Source: Rufibacter glacialis (GTDB taxonomy: Bacteria > Bacteroidota > Bacteroidia > Cytophagales > Hymenobacteraceae). Taken from it: 64,000 nucleotides of DNA. Made by a program: the position numbers and the translations under genes. Below the pieces are notes generated by a model. It saw nothing but the letters and a program-made list of their open reading frames with translations, ran no database searches and was not told the DNA's origin. Shown in pieces: positions 1 through 7,387 of the stretch (position 1 is the first letter of the stretch; each line of letters begins with the position of its first letter). The DNA lies in the NCBI RefSeq assembly GCF_008271745.1, contig NZ_VKKZ01000021.1, forward strand, positions 434,001 to 498,000, given 5' to 3'.

Positions 1-214
1 ACACAAACAGGTGCAGAACGGCAGGCAAGGGCCGCTTGAACATTTTTTGTTGCCCAAAAGCAACGAGCAAAAGGGTATTTATGCGGGTAGAAACATCCCC
101 TGAAATCTTCTTGTCGCGCCCCAGGTTGATGTTGTGGGCAATCTTCCGCATCTGCCACACAAACAGGCCGATACCTAACGCCGCCACAATAAAAAAGATG
201 ATATTACTGATCAC
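1..214 (-). CDS. (Fe-S)-binding heterodisulfide-reductase-like membrane protein, N-terminal part
   Basis: This is the start of a gene that runs off the left edge; only about 71 codons are visible. The reading begins at GTG (212-214) and opens with VISNIIFFIVAALGIGLFVW, a membrane segment, followed by a basic stretch with GRDKKISGD and FGQQKMFKRPLPAVLHL. This layout matches the N-terminal membrane part of the Bacteroidota (Fe-S)-binding oxidoreductases related to HdrC/GlpC; the cysteine clusters would lie outside the window. GTG was chosen because no ATG, GTG or TTG occurs in frame between the upstream stop (about 242-244) and it. The family call is from recognition of the N-terminus and is fairly sure; the electron partner is unknown. 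Confidence 0.7.
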   Translation of the reverse strand, partial: MISNIIFFIVAALGIGLFVWQMRKIAHNINLGRDKKISGDVSTRINTLLLVAFGQQKMFKRPLPAVLHLFV

Positions 215-307
215 AGAAAGGAAGTTTAGACATGGAAACTGCTAGTACTACGAACGAATTTAACAAAGTATTCTGAAAAGGTCAGAAAAGATTTTTTTGC
301 CAGAAGT

Positions 308-338
308 TTTGCAAATCCGGGCTAGCTCCTTACATTTG
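308..338 (+). promoter_or_regulatory. Bacteroidota-type promoter of tRNA-Phe
   Basis: TTTG at 308-311 and TACATTTG at 331-338 are separated by 19 bases. This fits the Bacteroidota primary sigma factor consensus TTTG-N19-21-TAnnTTTG. Transcription would begin near 345, about 50 bases before the tRNA. Confidence 0.75.
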
Positions 339-396
339 CATACTTTTTAACCACAACGGCAGCGAAACATCTCCGGAACGGTTCTTAAAAGGTGCT

Positions 397-472
397 GGTG
401 ATGTAGCTCAGTCGGTAGAGCAAAGGACTGAAAATCCTTGTGTCGTTGGTTCGATTCCAATCATCACCACCA
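397..472 (+). tRNA. tRNA-Phe (GAA)
   Basis: A full 76-nt cloverleaf is present. The acceptor stem GGTGATG pairs with CATCACC (462-468) and the terminal ACCA (469-472) is encoded. The anticodon loop CTGAAAA (428-434) carries anticodon GAA (430-432), and the T-arm holds GGTTCGATTCC. It has its own promoter and terminator, so it looks monocistronic. The AT-rich accessory island begins directly downstream. tRNA genes are common integration sites, but I found no second copy of the tRNA 3' end in the window. Confidence 0.97.
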
Positions 473-478
473 GCATAG

Positions 479-517
479 AAAATCCCGCTTCAGCAATGGA
501 GCGGGATTTTTGTTTTT
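479..517 (+). terminator. Rho-independent terminator of tRNA-Phe
   Basis: AAAATCCCGCT (479-489) pairs perfectly with AGCGGGATTTT (500-510), followed by a T-rich tract (TGTTTTTT). The 3' arm lies 28 bases after the tRNA end. Confidence 0.9.
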
Positions 518-935
518 TCACTCATTTCTGGCAGTTTACAACCTCTAAGAGAAAACTCAGATGAGACACTAGCAAGACACGCATATACCTGCTTATTGGC
601 TACACTCACTAGATTTTGTTGCGTTGCTTGTCTCTCCTACTGTCTCTCTGAAAGGAGACATAAACACATTAAAGCTCTACGGGGTGTTTTACACTTAGCT
701 TAGCTTGACCTCGTTGCTTTATACAGCACATGAGAAAACATCTGCTAAGTTTTTACTTAGAGTTTGCATCTTTATGAGGAAGGGACACTTAGGTCTATCA
801 CTGTACTTCATACTGTTAATACTGTTATGGTTTAAACAGATGCACCTATAAAACGCCGCAGTCAGAAAGATATAATGGTAAGTAAATCATTATATTCAGG
901 GTTGAAAATATTCAAGCACCTCATCTACACTACCA
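518..935. other. AT-rich non-coding stretch before the TIR gene
   Basis: No reading frame with coding character and no clear TTTG / TAnnTTTG promoter pair was found. The base composition is already that of the island to the right (richer in A and T than the core genes). It must contain the promoter of the TIR gene, which I could not place. Confidence 0.5.
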
Positions 936-1817
936 ATGGCATTAAACCCAGACCTCATTGCTTTTTATATCAAACGTATTAGAAGCGCAGAAGAAAGAAC
1001 TTTTGGTAGTGAGGCCGCACATCTGTTTCAACATATCCACTCAGAAGTGAAAGACAATCCCATTTTCCAGAAGTATGAGATTGAGACAAGTGCATGGAAG
1101 GGATGGCCGAATGATGTCGAAGAAGATGCCTGGGTTTCAGATTGGTACTTACCCTCTGAACATGAAAAGGCTAAATCGCTTTCATACTACTTGTACAAGA
1201 AGAGTGCAGAAATGAAGGAGAACGCGTCTCAAATTGTGTTTGCGTTGATGCAGGACAGAACTATGAGTAGTTCTATAAGTAAGTTCAATACAGTCTTCTT
1301 AGACTATTTCTCTCAAGCTTTGGACGATATCATCAGAGCCAACCCAGAGTTAGTAAAAGATGAACCTGCAATAGCTAATGGCAACACTGTTTTTATAATA
1401 CATGGGCATGATGGCTTGATGAAGACTCAAGTGCAATTGCTTCTTACCCGTGCTGGAGTCAGAAACATCGTACTGCATGAACAGCCAGATAGAGGCAGAA
1501 CCATCATTGACAAACTTGTAGAGGAAGGTAGAAGCTCAAACTATGCTATTGCTTTATTCTCTCCAGATGACTCCATGGATGGAGGTCATAAAAGAGCTAG
1601 ACAGAATGTAGTATTGGAAGTAGGTTATTTCATGGGTAAGCTTGGTAAAGAGCGTGTCAGAATGCTAGTCAATGACAATCTAGAAATCCCAAGTGATCTC
1701 AGCGGGATATTATATGAGAAGTATGATGCTTCTGGAGCGTGGAAAATGAAGATTCTTAAAGAGCTTCAGGCAGTAGGCATCTTTGTTGATTTTAACTCAG
1801 TATTGAACCTGTTTTAA
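936..1817 (+). CDS. CAP12/Pycsar-type TIR domain nucleotide-binding protein
   Basis: The 293-residue protein has two parts. Residues 1-148 are a mostly helical region that I do not recognise. Residues 151-285 are a TIR-like domain of the PF10137 type (CAP12/Pycsar effector), with VFIIHGHD (152-159), LHEQPDRGRTIIDK (180-193), the SPDD loop (209-212) and the block RARQNVVLEVGYFMGKLG (220-237). In this family the glutamate of that last block (E228) is the expected NAD+ hydrolysis residue. Relatives act as cell-suicide effectors in CBASS and Pycsar defence, where a nucleotide made by a neighbouring cyclase activates them. No cyclase lies next to this gene, so it may sense its trigger through the N-terminal half. 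It is the first gene of the AT-rich island beside tRNA-Phe. The family call is firm; a defence role is inferred. Confidence 0.85.
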   Translation: MALNPDLIAFYIKRIRSAEERTFGSEAAHLFQHIHSEVKDNPIFQKYEIETSAWKGWPNDVEEDAWVSDWYLPSEHEKAKSLSYYLYKKSAEMKENASQIVFALMQDRTMSSSISKFNTVFLDYFSQALDDIIRANPELVKDEPAIANGNTVFIIHGHDGLMKTQVQLLLTRAGVRNIVLHEQPDRGRTIIDKLVEEGRSSNYAIALFSPDDSMDGGHKRARQNVVLEVGYFMGKLGKERVRMLVNDNLEIPSDLSGILYEKYDASGAWKMKILKELQAVGIFVDFNSVLNLF

Positions 1818-1965
1818 GACGAGCTTGGTACTATATACGTCTTTAGTGACTGGAAGTAACTACCCGCCTACCCAACCTCCCTCTCTTCTGTATCATCTGC
1901 TGTCTCACAATAGACAACACATTTTAGGATAGAAGTGCAAGAACGACAACCAGCTTCTGGAAAGA

Positions 1966-2041
1966 GTTATGGGTAAATTTACCGTTTTTTTACCCATGAC
2001 GATAAAGACGTGAGTAAGTTATGGGATTCTTTACCCATAAC
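1966..2041. repeat. Two related palindromes in the gap after the TIR gene
   Basis: The gap 1818-2178 has no gene. Its one visible structure is a pair of inverted repeats sharing the arm GTTATGGG...CCCAT. The first runs 1966-2000, with GTTATGGGTAAA facing TTTTACCCATGAC with small mismatches. The second runs 2018-2041, with GTTATGGG and CCCATAAC perfectly paired around an 8-base loop. Paired operators for a dimeric regulator, or terminators of the TIR gene, are both possible. No long T tract follows the second hairpin. Confidence 0.6.
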
Positions 2042-2178
2042 AACCTACCCTATAGTTGCTATTGAATGCCATTAAGATCTACGTGACTACACTAGCTAAT
2101 AGCACTGTAGTAGTACTATGCTTTTATATTCATACTTAAAACTCTATATTTAATCAACCTTAGACATAGATGCTATAA

Positions 2179-2457
2179 ATGATTATAAAGAGGCAACTAC
2201 TCACCCTCTTGTTTGTGATACTGTCAATTTGCAGTTATGCCCAAACCACACAAACAACCTCCAAGAAAGCACCAACCAAGAAAACAGCTACTAGGTCTTC
2301 ACCTAAGGTGTACATCTGTGAAGGAGGCAGTGCTTACGCCTATCATAGCTTCTCATCCTGTAGTGGATTGAACAGATGCACCCATATTATCTCAGCAGTC
2401 ACCCGCTCAGATGCAGAGAACAACTACAGCAGAAGACCATGTAAGAAATGTTACTAG
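2179..2457 (+). CDS. Small secreted cysteine-rich protein
   Basis: The 92-residue protein starts with a signal peptide (residues 1-21, hydrophobic LLTLLFVILSICSYA, cleavage likely after AQ). A Thr/Lys-rich spacer follows, then a compact C-terminal module from about residue 43. The module has C47, H56, C61, C67 and a closing RRPCKKC (C88, C91). The spacing recalls a small metal-binding fold seen at the end of many secreted Bacteroidota proteins, where it follows a YHxxxxC pattern. Six possible metal or disulfide ligands are present. The gene lies 31 bases before the lipoprotein start at 2489 and may share its transcript. No function is known; being a real gene is likely from the signal peptide and conserved-looking motif. 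Confidence 0.7.
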   Translation: MIIKRQLLTLLFVILSICSYAQTTQTTSKKAPTKKTATRSSPKVYICEGGSAYAYHSFSSCSGLNRCTHIISAVTRSDAENNYSRRPCKKCY

Positions 2458-2488
2458 TCTGGACCTTCTACCCATTCTATCTATAAAC

Positions 2489-3046
2489 ATGGCTAGGTAC
2501 CTTTCTCTATTCTTCCCTCTTCTACTTGTACTTACAGGCTGTAGTCTTAAACCCAACAAAGCAAGCTCCGACAACTCTCCTTTGGAGGCTTTCAAGGGGA
2601 AGAAACCTTTGATAGTTCTGGATGGCAAACCCATACCTCAAGACTCGTCTTTAGAGCAATATGCGACCAAAGAAGAGATTGAATCTATAGAGCTTATCGA
2701 AAACAACTCTGAGAGCAGAGATTATCTCAGTATAACCTATAGGGAGGCTGCCAAAGATGGAGTAATCAAGGTAACTACCAATACCCATAAGGCTAAACTG
2801 AGACAACAGCTCTTTGACTCTCTGCTTGAAAGGTTGAAAGCATATGAGCAGGCCCCATCAACGTTTCTGTTTGTGAAGGATGGTCTTTTAATGGCTGAGG
2901 AAGAAGTTACAAAGCTGAAGGCCTTAAACCCATCAGAACTGGTGGATGTGGTAGTGTTAAAAGAGGAAGCAGCAAAGGCAATCTATGGGAGTGCAGCCAG
3001 GGAGACCACAGTGCTTATAAACACGCGCAACATAAGTAATAAATAA
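2489..3046 (+). CDS. Lipoprotein with two TonB-plug-like modules
   Basis: The 185-residue protein begins with a lipoprotein signal ending in LVLTGC, so it should be lipid-anchored. The frame is open further upstream to 2411, but the ATG at 2489 is the start that places the signal peptide first. The mature part holds two similar halves. One has PLIVLDGKPIP followed by EEIESIELIEN and DGVIKVTTNT. The other has FLFVKDGLLM followed by NPSELVDVVVLKEEAAKAIYGSAA and VLINTRN. Both copy the pattern of SusC/TonB-receptor plug domains (PLIVIDG, then IESIEVLKDAAAAAIYGS, then GVILITTK), but no beta-barrel follows. It might dock on or regulate an outer-membrane receptor. This is inference from motif likeness; the lipoprotein call is firm. 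Confidence 0.75.
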   Translation: MARYLSLFFPLLLVLTGCSLKPNKASSDNSPLEAFKGKKPLIVLDGKPIPQDSSLEQYATKEEIESIELIENNSESRDYLSITYREAAKDGVIKVTTNTHKAKLRQQLFDSLLERLKAYEQAPSTFLFVKDGLLMAEEEVTKLKALNPSELVDVVVLKEEAAKAIYGSAARETTVLINTRNISNK

Positions 3047-3103
3047 TCTAAATCTATTAGCGGCTGAGCTATATCAACCTTATTCAACCATTATTATACA
3101 ACA

Positions 3104-4333
3104 TTGAATACAAGAACCATTCTAGCGTTAGCCCCTAAATCGTACTGGATCTTCTTATGCATTGGCCTCCTGTTGAGGATACCAGAAGGACCTATTGCCA
3201 TCAAATGGTCCAACATCGCCTTAAACCTGCTCTTCCTATATTTAGGAGTCAAAATAGCGCTAATTACTCATGAGCTAGGGCATCTATTATTCGCCAAGAT
3301 GGTTGGGGGCATCCCAAGGAGAATGGTACTAGGCAGAGGGCATGAGGTCTATCGTACTGAGATCATGGGTGTCAAGGTAATAATTAACTCCAACGTCAAC
3401 TCAGGACTGGCCTTCGCAACGTTCGAAAACCTTAAGCAAATCAAGTTTAAACTTATCCTATTCACCAGTGGTGGGTTTATCGTCAATTTCCTGACTGCAG
3501 CCCTGCTCTTCTATTTCAATGGGTTTGAGATTGACCCTGATACTGGGTTACATGCCTCTTCTGCGATTGGTTTGGTCTGCCTCCTTACAGGTCTGACCAG
3601 TTTGATTCCAACCAGGAGCAGTTACCAAGGCATGAGGCTCTTCTCTGATGGCCTATCGATCTTGAAGATTCCCTCTTACAAGCAGGAAAGCCTAATGGAG
3701 CTAAGTCTTACTGGCAAATTCATGGACGCATATGATCTGTTTGAGGCGAAGGAATATGCTCAGGCCATTGAGATATATCAGTACTGTTTGGACAGAAACC
3801 CAAAATTGGTTTTGCCCATCATGAATACAGGATTAGCTCACCTGAAAATGGGTGATCACCAACAATCCACATATTACCTAGAGTCCCTTATCCCCATGAT
3901 GGAAGAGACTGAGAATATTGGTTATAAACCCATTGTTTACAATGGACTCGCGTGGAATTACCTGCTGATAGAAAACCTTGCTGAAGCAGACAGATTCTCT
4001 GAGTTAGCTTATAGTATTCTACCAAACAGCGAGCATATAAGGGGCACGCGTGGCTCTGCGTTAATCGCCTCAGGCAGATACGATGAGGGAATAAAGCTTC
4101 TTGTAAACGAAGTTGACTTTAAGTACCCTAATAGTAATACCCTGGCAGCTGCTACCTTCCTAGCCCAGGCCTATTATGGGTTGAGGAATGAGCCAGAAAT
4201 GAGCAAGTATCTATCCTTTGTCGAAAGCAACATTGAGAAGTTGGAAACAGACGAAAAGCTGTTGTTTGAGAGAATAAATCAAAGGATCACTTATAAAGAA
4301 TTAGTTATGGATACTGCAGAGGAATATTCCTAA
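3104..4333 (+). CDS. M50 (site-2-protease-like) membrane metalloprotease with TPR tail
   Basis: The 409-residue protein has membrane segments near residues 13-25, 38-54, 117-138 and 152-168. The zinc motif HELGH sits at 56-60 at the end of the second segment, and the third ligand is probably D182 in FSDG, after SLIPTR, as in the N/IPxxxxDG motif of M50 proteases. From about residue 205 the protein turns into soluble TPR-like helices (EYAQAIEIYQYCLDRNP, GLAHLKMGDHQQS and similar) to about 400. The start is TTG at 3104; no ATG is available near it. M50 enzymes cut transmembrane segments of regulators; here the TPR tail could select the substrate. No PDZ domain is present. It lies between two secreted or anchored proteins in the island. 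Confidence 0.75.
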   Translation: MNTRTILALAPKSYWIFLCIGLLLRIPEGPIAIKWSNIALNLLFLYLGVKIALITHELGHLLFAKMVGGIPRRMVLGRGHEVYRTEIMGVKVIINSNVNSGLAFATFENLKQIKFKLILFTSGGFIVNFLTAALLFYFNGFEIDPDTGLHASSAIGLVCLLTGLTSLIPTRSSYQGMRLFSDGLSILKIPSYKQESLMELSLTGKFMDAYDLFEAKEYAQAIEIYQYCLDRNPKLVLPIMNTGLAHLKMGDHQQSTYYLESLIPMMEETENIGYKPIVYNGLAWNYLLIENLAEADRFSELAYSILPNSEHIRGTRGSALIASGRYDEGIKLLVNEVDFKYPNSNTLAAATFLAQAYYGLRNEPEMSKYLSFVESNIEKLETDEKLLFERINQRITYKELVMDTAEEYS

Positions 4334-4398
4334 TTCGCTTTGCTGGTCCTAATAGCAGCAAAAGCAAAGAAGGATAATAGTGAACCTCAAAACAACAT

Positions 4399-5310
4399 AT
4401 GAAACCATTCCTACTCTTAGTCATACTTTTAATATTCACCTTCACTTTACAGGCGCAAAAGTCAAACACAAAGCAAATTATACCCCTTACTACAGATACC
4501 GTATACTTTGATCAGGATTGGGAGCGAACACATTTAAGAGAAGACATTAAATATGCCCGCATCATAAAAAGAACAGTTGAAGGAGTACCTTACGGTACTG
4601 TCAGGAACTTCTATTACCCATCATGGAAAAAGCAGTGGGAAGGTAAACTATTGAGCGAAGACCCTGACGTTCCTTTTGGCCTATGCACGTCTTGGTATCC
4701 AAATGGGAAGGTTAAATCCATAGCCACTTACAAAGATGGGGAGGCACAGGAAGACATCCGCATGTGGCATGAGAATGGAACTAAGATTACATGCACATAC
4801 AAATTCATCGACGCCTTACCACTCACTAGAGCGAAGCTTCACTCGTTCTTTAATCCAGGAAGCTCCAGAAAAGTAATTAGCATTGACCTCCCTGCCAATG
4901 CACACGGTATTGTATTCAAAATAGACTTGCGAGATGAGGGAGAACCAGCAGTAGACTGGGCTACTGCATCAACCTTGGCATCTTTGTCAATGCTTGGAGG
5001 AGCAAATGATTTTCTATTTTCTGGTGCTAAAGCACTGTCTAGGGCTTCCTCTAATCAAACAAGATCTACTACATGTCACTATTTCATAACCACTAGCTTA
5101 GAAGATGCTAACCATTTTGAAAGAACCAAAGGAGAGATTCCTGATAAGAACTCTAGCATATGGAAAGCAAAGAATGTCCCACAGGATACACGCCAATTAT
5201 CTATTCCTAAAGATGCCAAGACTCTTTACTTCTGTATCAATAATGACAACTTACAAACATCTGCTGAAGCAACACTGAGCGTAAGCGTTCTTCAAAAACA
5301 ATGTAAGTAG
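4399..5310 (+). CDS. Secreted MORN/YwqK-like repeat protein
   Basis: The 303-residue protein has a signal peptide (MKPFLLLVILLIFTFTLQAQ, residues 1-20). Residues about 92-138 hold two MORN-variant units: GLCTSWYPNGKVKSIATYKD and IRMWHENGTKITCTYKF. These are the pattern (WYxNGxxxxxxxYxDG) of the YwqK/toxin-antitoxin-repeat proteins common in Bacteroidota. The remaining C-terminal half (from about 150) is not recognised. It ends the run of island genes and starts 65 bases after the M50 gene. Location in the periplasm or outside is likely; function unknown. Confidence 0.65.
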   Translation: MKPFLLLVILLIFTFTLQAQKSNTKQIIPLTTDTVYFDQDWERTHLREDIKYARIIKRTVEGVPYGTVRNFYYPSWKKQWEGKLLSEDPDVPFGLCTSWYPNGKVKSIATYKDGEAQEDIRMWHENGTKITCTYKFIDALPLTRAKLHSFFNPGSSRKVISIDLPANAHGIVFKIDLRDEGEPAVDWATASTLASLSMLGGANDFLFSGAKALSRASSNQTRSTTCHYFITTSLEDANHFERTKGEIPDKNSSIWKAKNVPQDTRQLSIPKDAKTLYFCINNDNLQTSAEATLSVSVLQKQCK

Positions 5311-5316
5311 AAGTAA

Positions 5317-5484
5317 GCTGTAAACTTGCAAGAAACATCGACTAGAGTAAGCAACCGCCAGCAGTTACTAACATATTTAGGCTTATCCACACCAGTTACC
5401 AACACTTTTAGACAAAACACCCGTCTCGCTAACGTCTGTAGCATCGTAAAGAACCAAGGATTAAGACTTAGATTTACCCAATAA
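5317..5484 (+). pseudogene. Possible coding remnant at the island edge
   Basis: A 55-codon open stretch with no ATG or GTG start (only TTG at 5326) ends in TAA at 5482-5484. Its translation contains RQQLLTYLGLSTPVTNTF and ANVCSIVKNQGLRLRF, which reads like the end of a DNA-binding helical domain. I cannot name a family. It may be the tail of a decayed gene, or chance. The rest of the gap 5311-5733 holds only the terminator at 5549-5591. Confidence 0.25.
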
Positions 5485-5548
5485 GGGGTACTTAATATCG
5501 CTCTTTTAAACAAATTCCGCAGTCACTCCATAGTATGTATACAAAGAG

Positions 5549-5591
5549 AAACCGGCATCCCGCTTTACCTCCTGAAGCGGGATGCCGGTTT
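5549..5591. terminator. Strong 17-bp hairpin, bidirectional terminator
   Basis: AAACCGGCATCCCGCTT (5549-5565) and AAGCGGGATGCCGGTTT (5575-5591) pair perfectly around a 9-base loop. It lies downstream of the island genes (plus) and of the cupin gene (minus). Its core ATCCCGCT/AGCGGGAT is the same as in the tRNA-Phe terminator at the other end of the island. Confidence 0.75.
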
Positions 5592-5733
5592 TAAGGCACT
5601 TTTAACAAAAAGGCCGCCAAAGCGCCTGTGTAGAAAACAAGCAATTTTAACCCTGTTATTCAACCTTCAGGTGAGCATTGCCTCTTGGTTGGCCTTGGTA
5701 ACCAGTTAAGAACTTGGCAGAAATCACCGTGAG

Positions 5734-6141
5734 TTATTCCGCCTTGGGCAGCAGCCGGTGGTGATGGAAGGTATCCATGCCCAGGCGGCTAAGGGTTTCT
5801 TTCTCAAAGTCGAACTCAATCAGAACGGCGGGTTCCTCCCCTACCACCCAGCCGTCGTGCCCGGGCTCTATGGCCACTACCTGCGGCGCGATAAGGTCTT
5901 CGGTGATGCCATCAGCGTATACGATATGCAGGCGCCCCTTCGCCAGGAAACCCAGGTGCGCGTGCATGCACAAGTCTGTTCCTACAATGGGTTTCATGTG
6001 GGTAGACCACTTAAAGCCAGGGGGATAAATCATCCGTTTTACCCGGGCATCGCCAGCCTTTACAAAATCAAGCTGCACTCCGCCTACTAGCCGGTGTTCG
6101 GCTCCTGTCATGGGGGCCAATAGTGTTTCGGGTGAATCCAT
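5734..6141 (-). CDS. Cupin domain protein
   Basis: The 135-residue protein is a single small beta-barrel of the cupin type. Motif-like parts are KRMIYPPGFKWSTHMKPIVG, CMHAHLGFLAKGRLHIVY (cupin 1: H, H, G) and VVAIEPGHDGWVVGEEP with the second strand pair. Several histidines (CMHAH, PGHD, HHH near the end) could bind metal. No enzymatic activity can be assigned. It lies alone between the island and the HNH genes and is GC-richer than the island, so it belongs to the core side of the boundary. Confidence 0.75.
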   Translation of the reverse strand: MDSPETLLAPMTGAEHRLVGGVQLDFVKAGDARVKRMIYPPGFKWSTHMKPIVGTDLCMHAHLGFLAKGRLHIVYADGITEDLIAPQVVAIEPGHDGWVVGEEPAVLIEFDFEKETLSRLGMDTFHHHRLLPKAE

Positions 6142-6433
6142 GGTCTTGTCTTTTAAGGGTGAAGCCTAAATGCCTTGTTTGAACACTTCAAATTAAATGC
6201 CTGATAGCTAACACTATCTCCCATTAAGTTACTTTTATTTCCTGAATTATGTTATTGGCCACCTTAAAATATTTCAATCAGGGAGCAGTTAAGACAAGGG
6301 TGTGCTCCTTTTTCCTTTCCAAAAGCGAAACACTCTCCGGGAGCCTTCATCTGTTTTAGACTTGCTTTTGGTACATTAGCCCCAAAACACAGATTTTGCC
6401 TTCTTTTACCTTGTCAACCTCCGCCTTTAATTG

Positions 6434-7387
6434 ATGCCTGCGCCCCAAGAAAGCCTTACGTTCTATCTACAGAAGTTCACCCGCTTACGGCAAGGCGTGA
6501 CCAAGTTTGGACCAGCACCGCATAAAGCAATTCTGCTGCTGAGCATCATAGAACAGTTTGAGAAAGGGGAGGTACACCAAAACCAGATCTTCATCTCGCC
6601 TGAGCTAGTAGGTGTGTTCAAAGAGAACTTCGCGCTGCTAGTTACTACCGGTCATAACCCAGATTTCTTCCTGCCCTTCTACTATCTCGCCAGCGAAGGC
6701 TTTTGGTTTGTGAAGACGTTACCGGGCAAAGAGTTGAATGCCCACATCAAAAGCTTCCATGTGTTGAATGGTTTAGTGGACTACGCTTACCTAGCCGAGG
6801 ACCTTTACGCTCTTCTGCTGTTGCCGGAAACCCGCCATCATCTGAAGACCGCTTTGCTAAAGCGCTACTTTCCTGCCAGCCGTCTGCACCAACAAGTGAA
6901 GAGCGACGGGGGCTATCTCCATAACCTGGAGAAATACATCCTGAACGAAAGCCCTGCCATCTACACCCCGCTTCAGCAAACGGTACCCGACGAAGAGCAG
7001 GTGTTTGTGAGAGGCGGCTTGTTTAAGAAATTGGTACCGCAAGTCTATAATTTCACCTGCTGCATCACCGGCATGCGCCTTATTTCCAACCACGGTTTCT
7101 CAATGGTTGACGCTTGCCATATCGTGCCCTTTAGCCGCACCAGTGACGACCGCGTCACCAACGGTTTGGCCCTTTGCCCCAACCTGCACCGGGCCTTTGA
7201 CCGCGGCTTGATCACTATAGACCCGCAATTAAAGGTAGTGGTCTCCCCTTCCATTGCCGAAGACGAAGCGAATGCCTACGCCTTGAAGAAACTGGCCGGG
7301 AAACGGCTGAACTTACCGTTTGGCGCCATCCATTACCCTGCACCAGAGAATCTGGCTTGGCACCGGGAGAAGGTGTTCAAGGGATAA
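6434..7387 (+). CDS. HNH endonuclease with ScoMcrA-like N-terminal (sulfur-binding type) domain
   Basis: The 317-residue protein has an N-terminal domain (about 8-150) with GPAPHKAILLLSIIEQFEKG, PFYYLASEGFW and an end helix LLKRYF. This is the pattern of proteins annotated as phosphorothioated-DNA-binding restriction endonucleases (ScoMcrA SBD type). The C-terminal HNH_2-type nuclease domain (about 190-290) has CC at 209-210, H229 in DACHIVPFS, N243 in TNGLALC and H252 in NLHRAFDRG. Known relatives cut modified DNA as type IV restriction enzymes. No dnd genes are visible nearby, so the target could be foreign DNA. The start is ATG 6434. Its 3' end overlaps that of the convergent HNH gene by 11 bases. 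The HNH call is firm; the sulfur specificity is inferred. Confidence 0.8.
   Translation: MPAPQESLTFYLQKFTRLRQGVTKFGPAPHKAILLLSIIEQFEKGEVHQNQIFISPELVGVFKENFALLVTTGHNPDFFLPFYYLASEGFWFVKTLPGKELNAHIKSFHVLNGLVDYAYLAEDLYALLLLPETRHHLKTALLKRYFPASRLHQQVKSDGGYLHNLEKYILNESPAIYTPLQQTVPDEEQVFVRGGLFKKLVPQVYNFTCCITGMRLISNHGFSMVDACHIVPFSRTSDDRVTNGLALCPNLHRAFDRGLITIDPQLKVVVSPSIAEDEANAYALKKLAGKRLNLPFGAIHYPAPENLAWHREKVFKG

Noticed and set aside
397-5733. Attachment-site repeat of the tRNA-Phe 3' end
   Set aside because: I looked for a second copy of the T-arm and acceptor sequence up to the cupin gene and found none, so att sites are not reported.
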